From the NCBI RefSeq assembly GCF_036825535.1, contig NZ_CP098812.1, positions 3,348,001-3,412,000 of the forward strand: a stretch of DNA of 64,000 nucleotides. Reading direction: 5' to 3'. Positions 26,849 to 36,664 of this stretch are shown piece by piece. The notes below the pieces were generated by a model, which was not told where the DNA came from, searched no databases, and saw nothing but the letters and a program-made list of their open reading frames with translations. Position 1 is the stretch's first letter. Every line of letters begins with the position of its first letter. The translations under genes were made by a program, and so were the position numbers. Origin of the DNA: Parasalinivibrio latis. GTDB lineage: Bacteria; Pseudomonadota; Gammaproteobacteria; Enterobacterales; Vibrionaceae.

Positions 26849-28222
26849 TTACAGATTTTCTTCTGCAAACTCAGCAAGACGGCTTCGGACAACCCCGTTA
26901 AGGTAGACACTGGCACTGCCTTCAAAGTATTTGAAACGTTCAACAATATTGGTCAGGCCGGAGGTCACCGGCGTCAGGTATGGCGAGTCAATCTGGGCCA
27001 GGTTACCAGAGCAAACAAGCTTGGTTCCCTCACCACAGCGCGTAATGATGGTTTTCAGTTGCGACGCAGTCAGGTTCTGGCACTCATCCAGCAACACAAA
27101 AGCGTTTTGGATAGAGCGGCCACGCATAAAGTTAATGGACTTAAACTGAAGGTTAGCCTTGTCCATGATGTACCGCATGGAGCCTTCGGAGCACTCATCA
27201 TTTTTGTGCAGTGCTTCCAGCGCATCAGTCACCGCACCAAGCCAGGGCAGCATTTTCTCTTCTTCGGAACCCGGCAGGTAGCCGATGGATTCAGCAATAT
27301 CCGGCGTGTTCCGGGTCACCATGATCTTGTCATACATCCCTTTTTCCACTACCTGCTCCAGTGCAGCAGCAAGAGCCAGGAACGTTTTGCCGCAGCCTGC
27401 CGGTCCGGTAAGCACGACCAGTTCTACGTGCGGGTCAAGCAGAGCATCCAGTGCCATTCCCTGATAAATATTTTTCGGTTTTACTCCCCACGCTTCACGG
27501 TGAAGAAGGCGTTCGGTACCGATGTCTTTGATAGTCAGGTGATCCCCTTCCACGCTTTGGATCCGTCCTGCAAATTCCTCCGTCTCATCCAGCACATACT
27601 GGTTCACAAATACGCTCTCGGGTGTCTCCATGGTGACATTATGGAAGGTGTCACGGCCGGAATTCACCGTATTGCACTCATCCACTTTATCCCAGAACCG
27701 TCCCTCAAAACGCTGGAACCCTTTGGTCAGCAAAGCCACATCATCGATAAGCTGGTCACTGCGGTAGTCCTCTACATAACGCAGCCCCGCCCCTTTGGCT
27801 CTCAGGCGCATGTTGATGTCTTTTGTTACCAGCACGACCTTGCGCGGAGAACGTTTAGCCTGCAGGTGGAGCGCCGCATTGAGAATCCGGTTGTCACCGG
27901 CCTTGTCGGTAAAGGCATGGACCGTCTCGACAATTTCATAATCAGCCATGATGGAAATCGTACCGGCACCTTCATTCCCTCCTATGGATATGCCTTCTGA
28001 AATTTGGTCCGGGGTGGCGTCACTGAAGATATCTTCCAGCGTCCGGATAGCCACACGTGCATCGCGCGATACATCGCGTTTACTGTCTTTAATCCGGTCG
28101 AGTTCTTCGAGTACTGTCATCGGGATGACGACGTCGTGTTCCTGAAAAGAGTAGATGGCGAGAGGTTCGTGCAAAAGGATGTTCGTATCCAACAGAAAGA
28201 TTTTCCGGTCGGCATCGCCCAT
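26849..28222 (-). CDS. PIN-PhoH family ATPase/ribonuclease (YlaK-like)
   Basis: PhoH2-type protein: an N-terminal PIN nuclease-like domain (FLLDTNILLHEP, with acidic residues further on) joined to a C-terminal PhoH P-loop ATPase. Walker A GPAGCGKT is at about 273-280; the Walker B-like region FVLLDECQN lies further on. 457 residues. PhoH2 proteins are proposed RNA-unwinding ribonucleases; the biological role is uncertain. ATG 28222 is chosen: AAGGAGG lies 5 bases before it; the in-frame GTG at 28228 overlaps that site. Monocistronic and convergent with the GGDEF gene, divergent from rapA. Confidence 0.9.
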   Translation of the reverse strand: MGDADRKIFLLDTNILLHEPLAIYSFQEHDVVIPMTVLEELDRIKDSKRDVSRDARVAIRTLEDIFSDATPDQISEGISIGGNEGAGTISIMADYEIVETVHAFTDKAGDNRILNAALHLQAKRSPRKVVLVTKDINMRLRAKGAGLRYVEDYRSDQLIDDVALLTKGFQRFEGRFWDKVDECNTVNSGRDTFHNVTMETPESVFVNQYVLDETEEFAGRIQSVEGDHLTIKDIGTERLLHREAWGVKPKNIYQGMALDALLDPHVELVVLTGPAGCGKTFLALAAALEQVVEKGMYDKIMVTRNTPDIAESIGYLPGSEEEKMLPWLGAVTDALEALHKNDECSEGSMRYIMDKANLQFKSINFMRGRSIQNAFVLLDECQNLTASQLKTIITRCGEGTKLVCSGNLAQIDSPYLTPVTSGLTNIVERFKYFEGSASVYLNGVVRSRLAEFAEENL

Positions 28223-28518
28223 AGGCACCTCCTTGGTTGGCTATGGCTCGCGGTTGAGACTACCGCTTACTTGTAAGAATAGTTCAAGAATCCCCTTCTT
28301 AATAAACCTCTTTCATTTGACCTTATGGTGACAGTCACAGGTTTTCTCACCCGATGGATATTCGCCGTGACCTGAATCACAACTTACAGTACCATTGACC
28401 CCCTTTTTTCGGCGCAGGCTGACTCGCAGTTAAAAATAACCGTTTTAATAAATGCGACAGCCTATAAATGCCGGATCGTTCACCCTTTGATTTGTGTTTG
28501 AAAGGAAGGTTTTCACGT

Positions 28519-31434
28519 ATGTCATTTGCCCTCGGACAGCGTTGGATCAGTGATACAGAAAGCGATTTAGGATTGGGAACTGTGGTAGCGCTTGATGCGC
28601 GTACCGTCAGCCTGATGTTCCCTGCCAGTGAAGAGAGTCGCGTTTACAGCCGCTCAGATGCCCCGGTAACCCGGGTTGCCTTTAATGCCGGTGATATCAT
28701 TGAAAGTCACGAGGGTTGGACACTGGCGGTTGACCGTGTGGAAGAAGACAACGGCGTACTGACCTATTTCGGCACCCGTGAAGACAACGGCGAAACTGAT
28801 ATCGTCCTTCGTGAGATTTTCCTCAGCCACCAGATCCGTTTTAACCGTCCACAGGACAAGCTGTTTGCCGGTCAAATCGACCGTATGGACCGTTTTGCCC
28901 TGCGCTACCGCGCCCTCAACAACAACCACAAACAGCAACGCAGCCCACTGCGCGGCCTGTGTGGATCCCGCGCCGGCCTTATCCCACACCAGCTCTATAT
29001 TGCCCATGAAGTAGGCCGTCGCTACGCGCCTCGCGTGCTGCTCGCCGATGAAGTTGGCCTGGGTAAGACCATCGAAGCCGGTATGATCATCCACCAGCAA
29101 ATTCTGTCGGGCCGTACCCAGCGCGTATTAATCGTGGTACCTGAGACCCTTCAGCACCAGTGGCTGGTAGAAATGATGCGCCGTTTCAACCTGCACTTCT
29201 CCATTTTTGATGAAGAGCGTTGTGTTGAGGCTTATGCCGATTCTGACAACCCGTTCCATACCGCCCAGCTGGTCCTGTGCTCGCTGGATTTCCTACGCAA
29301 GAGCAAGCGCCGCCTGGATCAGGCTGTTGATGGGGACTGGGATCTGCTGGTTGTCGATGAAGCCCACCACCTTGAGTGGAGCCAGGACAAGCCAAGCCGT
29401 GAATACCAGGTAGTTGAAGCTCTGGCCGAAACCATCCCTGGCGTCCTGCTGTTGACGGCAACGCCGGAGCAACTGGGCCACGAGAGCCACTTCGCCCGTC
29501 TGCGCCTTCTGGACCCGGATCGTTTCTACGATTACGAGGCTTTTGTCGAGGAAGAGCGCCAGTATGCACCGGTTGCCGAAGCAGTCAGCCAGTTGCTGGC
29601 AAACCAGGCTTTAACAAACGACGCCCTTAACAGCATTACTGAGCTGCTCTCAGAGCAGGATGTTGAACCACTGCTGCGTATTGTTACCGCAGGTGATGTG
29701 GATGAAGATCAAAAACTCTCAGCCCGCCAGGAGCTGATCAACAACCTGATGGACCGACACGGTACCGGGCGAGTTCTGTTCAGGAATACCCGCTCAGCCA
29801 TCCAGGGCTTCCCACAGCGTCACCTGAGCATGTACCCGCTGGAGCTGCCAAACCAGTACACCACTGCAATGCGTGTGGCCGGCATCATGGGTGCCAAGCT
29901 TTCTACCGAACAAAAAGCGGCACAAGCCCTGTATCCGGAAGAAATCTATCAGCAGTTTGAAGGCGAAACATCCAGTTGGTCGGCATTCGACCCGCGTGTT
30001 GACTGGCTGATTGACCTGCTCAAATCCAACCGCAACGAGAAGATCCTGGTGATTTGTGCCAAGGCAGCCACAGCGCTGACCCTTGAACAGAGCCTGCGCG
30101 AGCGCGAAGGCATCCGCGGCACAGTATTCCATGAAGGCATGTCTATCCTTGAACGCGACAAGGCAGCCGCTTACTTCGCCCAGGAAGAAGCCGGTGCCCA
30201 GGTTCTGCTGTGTTCTGAAATCGGTTCAGAAGGGCGTAACTTCCAGTTTGCCCGTCATCTGGTGATGTTCGACCTGCCAATGAACCCGGATCTGCTGGAA
30301 CAGCGTATTGGCCGCCTTGACCGTATCGGACAAAAAAACGATATCGAAATCCACGTACCGTTCCTGCTGGGCACCTCCCAGTCATTGCTGGCACGTTGGT
30401 ATAATGAAGCGCTGAATGCATTTGAGGAAACCTGCCCGACCGGACGCTCGATTTTCGACAAGTTCGGCAGTGACCTTATCGAGTTGATCGCCAACGGTGA
30501 CCAAGGCGAAGCGCTCGACAACCTGATTGAACAAAGCGCGGAAATGCACGCCCACCTTAAAGCTGACCTGGAGCAAGGCCGTGACCGCCTGTTGGAAATG
30601 CACTCAAACGGCGGCACTAAAGCCCGCGAACTGGTAGAAGAGATTGGTGACGAAGACGGTGACCCGGAACTGGTCAACTTTGCCATCGGCCTGTTCGATA
30701 CCATTGGCCTTGGCCAGGAAGACAAAGGGGAAAACCAGATCATCCTGACCCCTTCTGACCATATGCTGGTACCGAGCTACCCAGGCCTGCCGGCTGACGG
30801 CTGCACCGTGACGTTTGACCGTGACACCGCGCTTTCCCGCGATGACGTTCACTTCCTGAGCTGGGAGCACCCTATTATTCAGGGCGGCATGGATTTAGTT
30901 GTCAGCGAAAGTGTAGGGACGACTGCAGTTTCCCTTTTGAAAAACAAAGCACTACCGGTTGGCACCATGTTCCTGGAGCTGGTGTACGTATCTACAGTCC
31001 AGGCACCCAAGCAGTCAGGTATCACCCGCTTCCTGCCCCAGACCCCAATCCGCATGCTGTTGGATGGAAAAGGCAATGACCTGTCAGCAAACGTGGCGTT
31101 TGATACCTTCAACCGCCAGTTGGCACCACTTGGCCGTCACCTGGCAAGCAAGATGGTCAGCTCTGTACAAAACCAGATCCACGCTCTTATCCAGGCCGGT
31201 GATGCCGTGGCTGAACGTGAGCTGGAGAACGTAAAAGCAGCTGCCAACGAAGAGATGAACAACACCTTGCGTGCAGAGCTGGACCGCCTGCAGGCACTGA
31301 AAGCGGTGAACCCAAACATCCGTGATGATGAACTCGAAGCACTGGAAACGCAGATTGGAGAGCTTACCGGCTATATCAATAACGCCCAGGTGCAACTGGA
31401 TTCCCTGCGCGTAGTGGTGGTCAGCCACAACTGA
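28519..31434 (+). CDS. rapA: RNA polymerase-associated ATPase RapA
   Basis: SWI2/SNF2-type ATPase that binds RNA polymerase and recycles it after transcription. 971 residues, close to the E. coli length. N-terminal Tudor-like domains begin MSFALGQRWISDTESDLGLG. Walker A is in DEVGLGKT (GLGKT 180-184), the DEAH box at 280-283, and helicase motif VI QRIGRLDRIGQ near residue 600. ATG 28519 fits the family start with AAGGAAGG upstream; the frame is open to 28468. Followed by a terminator and rluA. Confidence 0.97.
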   Translation: MSFALGQRWISDTESDLGLGTVVALDARTVSLMFPASEESRVYSRSDAPVTRVAFNAGDIIESHEGWTLAVDRVEEDNGVLTYFGTREDNGETDIVLREIFLSHQIRFNRPQDKLFAGQIDRMDRFALRYRALNNNHKQQRSPLRGLCGSRAGLIPHQLYIAHEVGRRYAPRVLLADEVGLGKTIEAGMIIHQQILSGRTQRVLIVVPETLQHQWLVEMMRRFNLHFSIFDEERCVEAYADSDNPFHTAQLVLCSLDFLRKSKRRLDQAVDGDWDLLVVDEAHHLEWSQDKPSREYQVVEALAETIPGVLLLTATPEQLGHESHFARLRLLDPDRFYDYEAFVEEERQYAPVAEAVSQLLANQALTNDALNSITELLSEQDVEPLLRIVTAGDVDEDQKLSARQELINNLMDRHGTGRVLFRNTRSAIQGFPQRHLSMYPLELPNQYTTAMRVAGIMGAKLSTEQKAAQALYPEEIYQQFEGETSSWSAFDPRVDWLIDLLKSNRNEKILVICAKAATALTLEQSLREREGIRGTVFHEGMSILERDKAAAYFAQEEAGAQVLLCSEIGSEGRNFQFARHLVMFDLPMNPDLLEQRIGRLDRIGQKNDIEIHVPFLLGTSQSLLARWYNEALNAFEETCPTGRSIFDKFGSDLIELIANGDQGEALDNLIEQSAEMHAHLKADLEQGRDRLLEMHSNGGTKARELVEEIGDEDGDPELVNFAIGLFDTIGLGQEDKGENQIILTPSDHMLVPSYPGLPADGCTVTFDRDTALSRDDVHFLSWEHPIIQGGMDLVVSESVGTTAVSLLKNKALPVGTMFLELVYVSTVQAPKQSGITRFLPQTPIRMLLDGKGNDLSANVAFDTFNRQLAPLGRHLASKMVSSVQNQIHALIQAGDAVAERELENVKAAANEEMNNTLRAELDRLQALKAVNPNIRDDELEALETQIGELTGYINNAQVQLDSLRVVVVSHN

Positions 31435-31458
31435 TAGGGTACAATCACCTCATATTGC

Positions 31459-31484
31459 AACCCCGGCGATGCCGGGGTTTTCTT
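31459..31484 (+). terminator. Terminator after rapA
   Basis: AACCCCGGC (31459-31467), loop GAT, GCCGGGGTT (31471-31479), then TTTCTT. It separates rapA from rluA. Confidence 0.88.
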
Positions 31485-31515
31485 CATGAATTGAAAAGAA
31501 ACACATAGGCCCGTA

Positions 31516-32244
31516 ATGAGTCCGGAGTTTATTTACAATCCGCCTAAAGAGCCTTGGCTGGATGTCTTGTATCAGGATGATGATATCATCGCAATCAACA
31601 AGCCCAGTGGCCTGCTCTCCAACCCCGGAAAAGATCCCCTGCACTATGACAGTGCCTGGAGCCGTATTAAGGCGGAACACCCGTTCAGTGAACTGGTGCA
31701 CCGACTGGATATGTCCACATCAGGCCTTATGGTGTTTGCCATGCACAAAGTAGCCGAGCGCCACCTCAAGGCCCAATTCCGAGAGCGGGAAACACACAAG
31801 CTGTATTACGCCCGTGTCTGGGGTCATCTGGAACAGGAAAAGGGAACAGTGGATCTGCCGCTTATCTGTGACTGGCCTAACCGCCCGCGGCAGATTGTCT
31901 GCCATGAGACAGGCAAGGCATCACTGACGCATTTCGAAGTCATCAAGCATGAGAAAAAAACCACTCTGGTTCGCTTGTTGCCGGTAACCGGCCGCTCCCA
32001 CCAGCTCCGTGTCCATATGCAGTCCCTCGGCCATCCAATTGTCGGTGACAAGTTTTATGCAACGCCGGAAGCACTGCGGTATTCTCCCCGGCTTCAGTTG
32101 CATGCTGCTGAGCTGTCATTCTTCCACCCAGGAACCGGCGAACCGATGCATCTTTTTGCACCTTGTGACTTTTACGCCAGGGCGCCTGTAAATACCCTTC
32201 TGGAATACGGCATGACAGCGGGTAAAATGGAAGAAAAAGACTGA
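31516..32244 (+). CDS. rluA: Dual-specificity 23S rRNA/tRNA pseudouridine synthase RluA
   Basis: Isomerises uridine 746 of 23S rRNA and uridine 32 of several tRNAs. 242 residues beginning MSPEFIYNPPKEPW, with VLYQDDDIIAINKPSGLLS and the catalytic Asp in HRLDMSTSGLMVFA. No S4 domain, as expected for RluA, so it differs from RluC/RluD. It follows rapA directly, the arrangement seen in E. coli. Confidence 0.93.
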   Translation: MSPEFIYNPPKEPWLDVLYQDDDIIAINKPSGLLSNPGKDPLHYDSAWSRIKAEHPFSELVHRLDMSTSGLMVFAMHKVAERHLKAQFRERETHKLYYARVWGHLEQEKGTVDLPLICDWPNRPRQIVCHETGKASLTHFEVIKHEKKTTLVRLLPVTGRSHQLRVHMQSLGHPIVGDKFYATPEALRYSPRLQLHAAELSFFHPGTGEPMHLFAPCDFYARAPVNTLLEYGMTAGKMEEKD

Positions 32245-32256
32245 CTGGTAAAACTC

Positions 32257-33210
32257 ATGGAAGAGATTGTTTTTCTGGACCGCGCCACCATTCCCGCACA
32301 AATCCGGGTTCGCCGCCCGGATTTTCCCCATCGATGGGCCGAGTACGACCTGACAGAACCGGCAGATCGGTTCGAACGGCTGAAAGACGCCACCATTGTT
32401 ATCAGTAACAAAGCGGTACTGGATGCTGACCTGCTCGCAAGGCTTCCAAAACTCAAATTCGTCGCTATCGCCGCAACCGGCACCAACAATGTCGACCTGG
32501 CGTGGTGCAGGGAAAACAAACTCCCCATCAGCAATGTACGCGGTTACGCAACCCGTTCAGTGCCAGAGCATGTTATTGCCATGATGTTTGCACTCAGGCG
32601 GAACCTGATGGGCTATCACGACGATATAACCAGGGGGGTCTGGCAGGAGAAAAAACAGTTCTGCTTTTTTTCCCACCCGATTGGGGATATTGAAGGTTCA
32701 ACACTGGGGATTCTCGGCAAAGGCGGATTGGGAGAGGCGACCGCCAATATCGGTAAATCACTGGGCATGAACGTCCTGTTTGCCGAGCATAAAGGCGCCA
32801 CAGCCTGCCGTGATGGCTACACCCCGTTTGAAGAAGTGCTGCAACAAACTGATGTACTCAGTCTGCACTGCCCCCTAACCGAAACCACCCAAAACCTGAT
32901 TGGCACAAAAGAGCTGAAACTTATGAAGCCGACAGCCCTGCTTATCAATGCTGGACGGGGCGGGCTTGTGGATGAACAGGCTTTGGTTGAAGCCTTGAAA
33001 AATGGCGATATCGGAGGTGCAGGTATGGATGTATTCACGCAGGAACCGGCGGATGAGTCCAACCCATTGATAAAAAATGCCGATCTGCCAAACCTTTTGC
33101 TCACCCCTCATGTAGCCTGGGGCTCTGATTCTGCTATCCAGACCCTGGCTGACCAGCTTATCGATAACATTGAAGCCTTCTACCGAGGTGAGCCGGTAAA
33201 CCTGGTCTAA
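32257..33210 (+). CDS. D-2-hydroxyacid dehydrogenase (glycerate dehydrogenase-like)
   Basis: NAD(P)-dependent D-isomer 2-hydroxyacid dehydrogenase. 317 residues with the nucleotide-binding loop GILGKGGLGEA and the catalytic set: Arg within INAGRGGLVDE as substrate/NAD region, Glu in DVFTQEP and His in LLTPHVAWGS. Closest in layout to HprA/GhrA-type hydroxypyruvate or glyoxylate reductases; the substrate cannot be fixed. It starts 12 bases after rluA and probably shares its transcript. Shared terminator with djlA downstream. Confidence 0.88.
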   Translation: MEEIVFLDRATIPAQIRVRRPDFPHRWAEYDLTEPADRFERLKDATIVISNKAVLDADLLARLPKLKFVAIAATGTNNVDLAWCRENKLPISNVRGYATRSVPEHVIAMMFALRRNLMGYHDDITRGVWQEKKQFCFFSHPIGDIEGSTLGILGKGGLGEATANIGKSLGMNVLFAEHKGATACRDGYTPFEEVLQQTDVLSLHCPLTETTQNLIGTKELKLMKPTALLINAGRGGLVDEQALVEALKNGDIGGAGMDVFTQEPADESNPLIKNADLPNLLLTPHVAWGSDSAIQTLADQLIDNIEAFYRGEPVNLV

Positions 33211-33227
33211 CGCTGTTGCTGTAAATA

Positions 33228-33260
33228 AAAAGCCCGGAGTATTAAACATCCGGGCTTCTT
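33228..33260. terminator. Bidirectional terminator between dehydrogenase and djlA
   Basis: AAGCCCGG (33230-33237) pairs with CCGGGCTT (33250-33257); an A-run precedes and TTCTT follows. Confidence 0.85.
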
Positions 33261-33295
33261 GGCGAAAAACATACCCATATTGGGATTCAACAGGA

Positions 33296-34123
33296 TTACT
33301 TGATGCCTTTTTCCTTACGGATCAGCTCGTACGCCGACTGAATTTCCTGGGTCTTCTGTTTCGCAACTTCCATCATTTCAGGCGGAAGCCCTTTGGCAAC
33401 CAGTTTGTCCGGATGGTGCTCAGACATCAGCTTGCGGTAAGCTCGCTTAACTTCCTGTGCACTTGCTGAGTCTTCAATACCCAATACCTGATACGCATCA
33501 GCCAGTTGGTCACGGCTTGGCGGTGCCTGCCACTGGCCATGTTGCTGGTACTGGCCACCACCTCCCTGGGAGAAACGGAACGCAGCTTCCTGCATGCGAA
33601 GGCGCTGCTCAAGTTGGGCAGAAGAAAACCCGAGGGCCTCGGCAATGCGGTGAAGGATCTCTCGCTCAGCCGGGTGCAGGTTGCCATCTGCAAATGCAGC
33701 CGTAATCTGCATTTCCAGGAAAAACTGCAGCAAATCCGGCCGGCCGGCACACAGTCGGCGGACATTGTAGAGTTCATCATCAAGCGGGAAATCGTGTTCC
33801 TTCCCTTCCCGGAAGGCATCCTGCGCCTGCCGTCGGGACTCACCTCGCAGCCCCATACGGTCCATTATGGCGGAAGCAACCCGGATTTCATCCTGGGTAA
33901 CCTTGCCTTTTGCTTTGGCAACATGCCCCATCACAGCAAAAGCGGCATGGAATATGGCTGCCTGCCTTTCCTGCTGTCCTCCACCATGACTAAACCCACC
34001 GGAAAACACGCTGCCACGTGCTTTATCGAACTTATGACCTAAAAACAGGCCTAACAGTAAACCAAAGGGACCACCAAGCAGGAAGCCAAAAAATGCGCCG
34101 AGAATTTTTCCCCAAACTTGCAT
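33296..34123 (-). CDS. djlA: Membrane-anchored DnaJ-like co-chaperone DjlA
   Basis: Type III J-protein that stimulates DnaK. 275 residues: an N-terminal transmembrane segment rich in glycine (GKILGAFFGFLLGGPFGLL), a TerB-like central domain (about 60-190), and a C-terminal J domain with HPD in SEHHPDKLVAKG. The ATG is preceded by GAGAGAG. It is divergent from lptD; the 172-base gap must carry promoters for both. Confidence 0.95.
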   Translation of the reverse strand: MQVWGKILGAFFGFLLGGPFGLLLGLFLGHKFDKARGSVFSGGFSHGGGQQERQAAIFHAAFAVMGHVAKAKGKVTQDEIRVASAIMDRMGLRGESRRQAQDAFREGKEHDFPLDDELYNVRRLCAGRPDLLQFFLEMQITAAFADGNLHPAEREILHRIAEALGFSSAQLEQRLRMQEAAFRFSQGGGGQYQQHGQWQAPPSRDQLADAYQVLGIEDSASAQEVKRAYRKLMSEHHPDKLVAKGLPPEMMEVAKQKTQEIQSAYELIRKEKGIK

Positions 34124-34295
34124 ACTGCTCTCTCTGTTTTGAAATTATTCAGCACAATCACACACTGCGCTGGTTTTACTGATGCCCGAGGAAGCAATTT
34201 GCTTTATCATTACTCCCATTTTTCGGAAAAACTTGCAGCCAAGCTGGCACCGAGTATACCAGCGCTTACCGACAACAACAGGATTGATTGATTTA

Positions 34296-36623
34296 ATGTC
34301 TCTGACCCGCCGTAGCCTATTGTCGACAATGATTTGCCTGGCATTGTATGGCCCAGCCTATGCCGAACAGGACTCAACAGTTCCTGATGGCGAGGAAGCA
34401 TACCCGAAATCCCAATGCCTTGCTCCATCTGAACGCACTCAGGATCCGAACACCCAGCCAGTCACTATTGTTGCTGATGAAGCCACAGCTGAAGGCCAGA
34501 AAACGGCCGTTTATAAAGGCGATGTGGTGATTAAACAGGGTTACCGCACGGTTACCGCTGATGAGGTCACGCTGGACCACGCTAAAAACGAAGTGACTGC
34601 GCAAGGCAATGTAGTAGTGGACGACGGCCAGATGGAAGTCCGCGCACCCTACGTTGAGAGTAACCTGAACAATCAGGATACAACTGTCCGTGATGCCAGC
34701 TATACCATGCTGTGCCAGCCCGGTCGCGGAGAGGCCAAGCGGGTATTTAAAAACGGCACCACCTTCTACGAGCTGGAAGATGGCTCCTTTACCACCTGCC
34801 CGGCAGAAGACAACAGTTGGCGTTTTACCGCGGACAAGCTTGAAAAAGAAGATGGTGACATCTTTGCAGACCTTAAAGGTGCCCGCTTTGAAGTGCTCGA
34901 TGTTCCCGTTATTTATATCCCGTACCTCAGGGTACCCGTTGAAGATGGCCGCCTGACAGGCTTCCTGTACCCGTCAGCAGGCCTCAGTACGCGGGATGGT
35001 TTCGAGCTGGCGACCCCTTTTTACTGGAATATCGCCCCGCAGTACGACATGGTGATCACACCGAAATACATGTCACGTCGAGGGCTGCAACTGGATTCCA
35101 CTTTCCGCTACCTGACGGATGGATACGGTAGAGGTTCATTGACCGGCGAATACATGCAGACGGATGAGCTCAACCGGGAATTGGGACACCGTTGGGGATT
35201 CAACTGGAAGCATGCGGCAGTTCAAAACCATTGGAAATTCAATGCTGATTACAGCAAAGTCAGTGACATTGATTATTTTGCTGATTTCAGCTCGGACATA
35301 GGCCAACGGGAAGACAATACCTTGCTGCAGACGGCATCAATGTCTTACCGGGATACCTTCTGGGACTCCACTGTGACAGTGCGGGATTTTCAGGCCCTGA
35401 CGCTGAACACCCCGGTTTACCGTTTGATGCCGCAGTTGTCTTTCAACTATTACCGTCCGGATCTGGCTTATAACATGAACTTCAAGATGCCCAGCAGCAT
35501 CAGTGTGTTCAAAAACAACGATCCGAAAAAACCCGAAGCGACAAGGGTAAACTTTGAGCCAACTCTGACCATCCCGTATTACACACCGTGGTTACAGTTG
35601 TCGGCAGAAGGCAAAATTTACTATACCCACTACGATCAGAGTTTCCAGTCAGCAAATGTTGATGCGGTGGGTGATGCTCGCCTGAAAGAGAAAGTAGACC
35701 GAACCATCCCATCGGCCCGACTCCATGCAGGGATTACCCTGGAGCGCCACTCAAGCCTGTTTGGGGAAGAATACGCCCAGACCCTGGAACCACAGGTGCA
35801 GTACCTGTATATCAAAGATGTGGATCAAAGCGGTATCTACAATCCGGTTAACTATAACGGCGGTGGTTATGACACTGCCCGCTTGCAAACAGATTATTAC
35901 GGGCTGTTCCGGGCGAACCAGTACAGCAGCGTGGATTACATCAACCCAGCGAACCAGTTCACCATCGGACTTTCCAGCCGTGTATTTGACGGCGACTACC
36001 GTGAGCGTTTTAACGTTTCCTTCGGCCAGATTTTCTATATCAGCCAGCCAAGCACATCACAGGGCGAGAACATCAATTTCTCAGCTTGGGCTATAGAGTC
36101 AGAGTACAACTATAACGACCGGCTTTTTGTTCGCGGCAGTATGGAATATGACGCAAATATCGATGATCTCCAGTTCGGCAACCTGGTGACAGAATACCGT
36201 GATGGCGGGTTTTATGCCCAGGCCAGCTACCGTTATGTTTCACAGGAATACATCCAGTCTACTCTGCCAAACAACAGCAATGCGAACTTTGGCACAGACG
36301 GTATCAATCAGGCTGGTATCGTGGCAGGTTTCCCTGTAAGCAATAAGATCAGCGTATCCGGCAAGTACTTCCGAGACCTGGTTGAAGATAATATGCTGGA
36401 TTCTGAAATTGGCCTGACTTACCGCTCAGATTGCTGGGTAATAGGCCTGAGCTTCAGCCGTTATATGATGTACCGTTCTTCAATCAATCAGCCACCTGAA
36501 TACGACAGCAACATTACCTTCTCCTTCAGCTTGCTGGGTTTGGGGGCGAACACCGGCTTTGGCCACGGCGATTCTGGCGGCACTTCTCTGGGCTACGGCA
36601 ATCCATTTACCCTGAGAAACTGA
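34296..36623 (+). CDS. lptD: LPS-assembly outer-membrane protein LptD
   Basis: Inserts lipopolysaccharide into the outer leaflet with LptE. 775 residues: signal peptide (1-23, ending GPAYA), N-terminal OstA/LptA-like jellyroll (about 55-210) and a 26-strand barrel. Mature cysteines are at 41, 140, 168 and 713; E. coli has two adjacent C-terminal cysteines, here only one (DCW). ATG 34296 gives a proper signal peptide; the frame is open to 34182. First gene of the lptD-surA-pdxA-rsmA-apaG-apaH cluster. Confidence 0.96.
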   Translation: MSLTRRSLLSTMICLALYGPAYAEQDSTVPDGEEAYPKSQCLAPSERTQDPNTQPVTIVADEATAEGQKTAVYKGDVVIKQGYRTVTADEVTLDHAKNEVTAQGNVVVDDGQMEVRAPYVESNLNNQDTTVRDASYTMLCQPGRGEAKRVFKNGTTFYELEDGSFTTCPAEDNSWRFTADKLEKEDGDIFADLKGARFEVLDVPVIYIPYLRVPVEDGRLTGFLYPSAGLSTRDGFELATPFYWNIAPQYDMVITPKYMSRRGLQLDSTFRYLTDGYGRGSLTGEYMQTDELNRELGHRWGFNWKHAAVQNHWKFNADYSKVSDIDYFADFSSDIGQREDNTLLQTASMSYRDTFWDSTVTVRDFQALTLNTPVYRLMPQLSFNYYRPDLAYNMNFKMPSSISVFKNNDPKKPEATRVNFEPTLTIPYYTPWLQLSAEGKIYYTHYDQSFQSANVDAVGDARLKEKVDRTIPSARLHAGITLERHSSLFGEEYAQTLEPQVQYLYIKDVDQSGIYNPVNYNGGGYDTARLQTDYYGLFRANQYSSVDYINPANQFTIGLSSRVFDGDYRERFNVSFGQIFYISQPSTSQGENINFSAWAIESEYNYNDRLFVRGSMEYDANIDDLQFGNLVTEYRDGGFYAQASYRYVSQEYIQSTLPNNSNANFGTDGINQAGIVAGFPVSNKISVSGKYFRDLVEDNMLDSEIGLTYRSDCWVIGLSFSRYMMYRSSINQPPEYDSNITFSFSLLGLGANTGFGHGDSGGTSLGYGNPFTLRN

Positions 36624-36664
36624 CCGGCAATTGAGACTAGTAGTTACGAGTTTTGGAAATCACC

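Noticed and set aside
34182..34295. N-terminal extension of LptD from 34182
   Set aside because: The extra 38 residues would bury the signal peptide; ATG 34296 gives a normal one.
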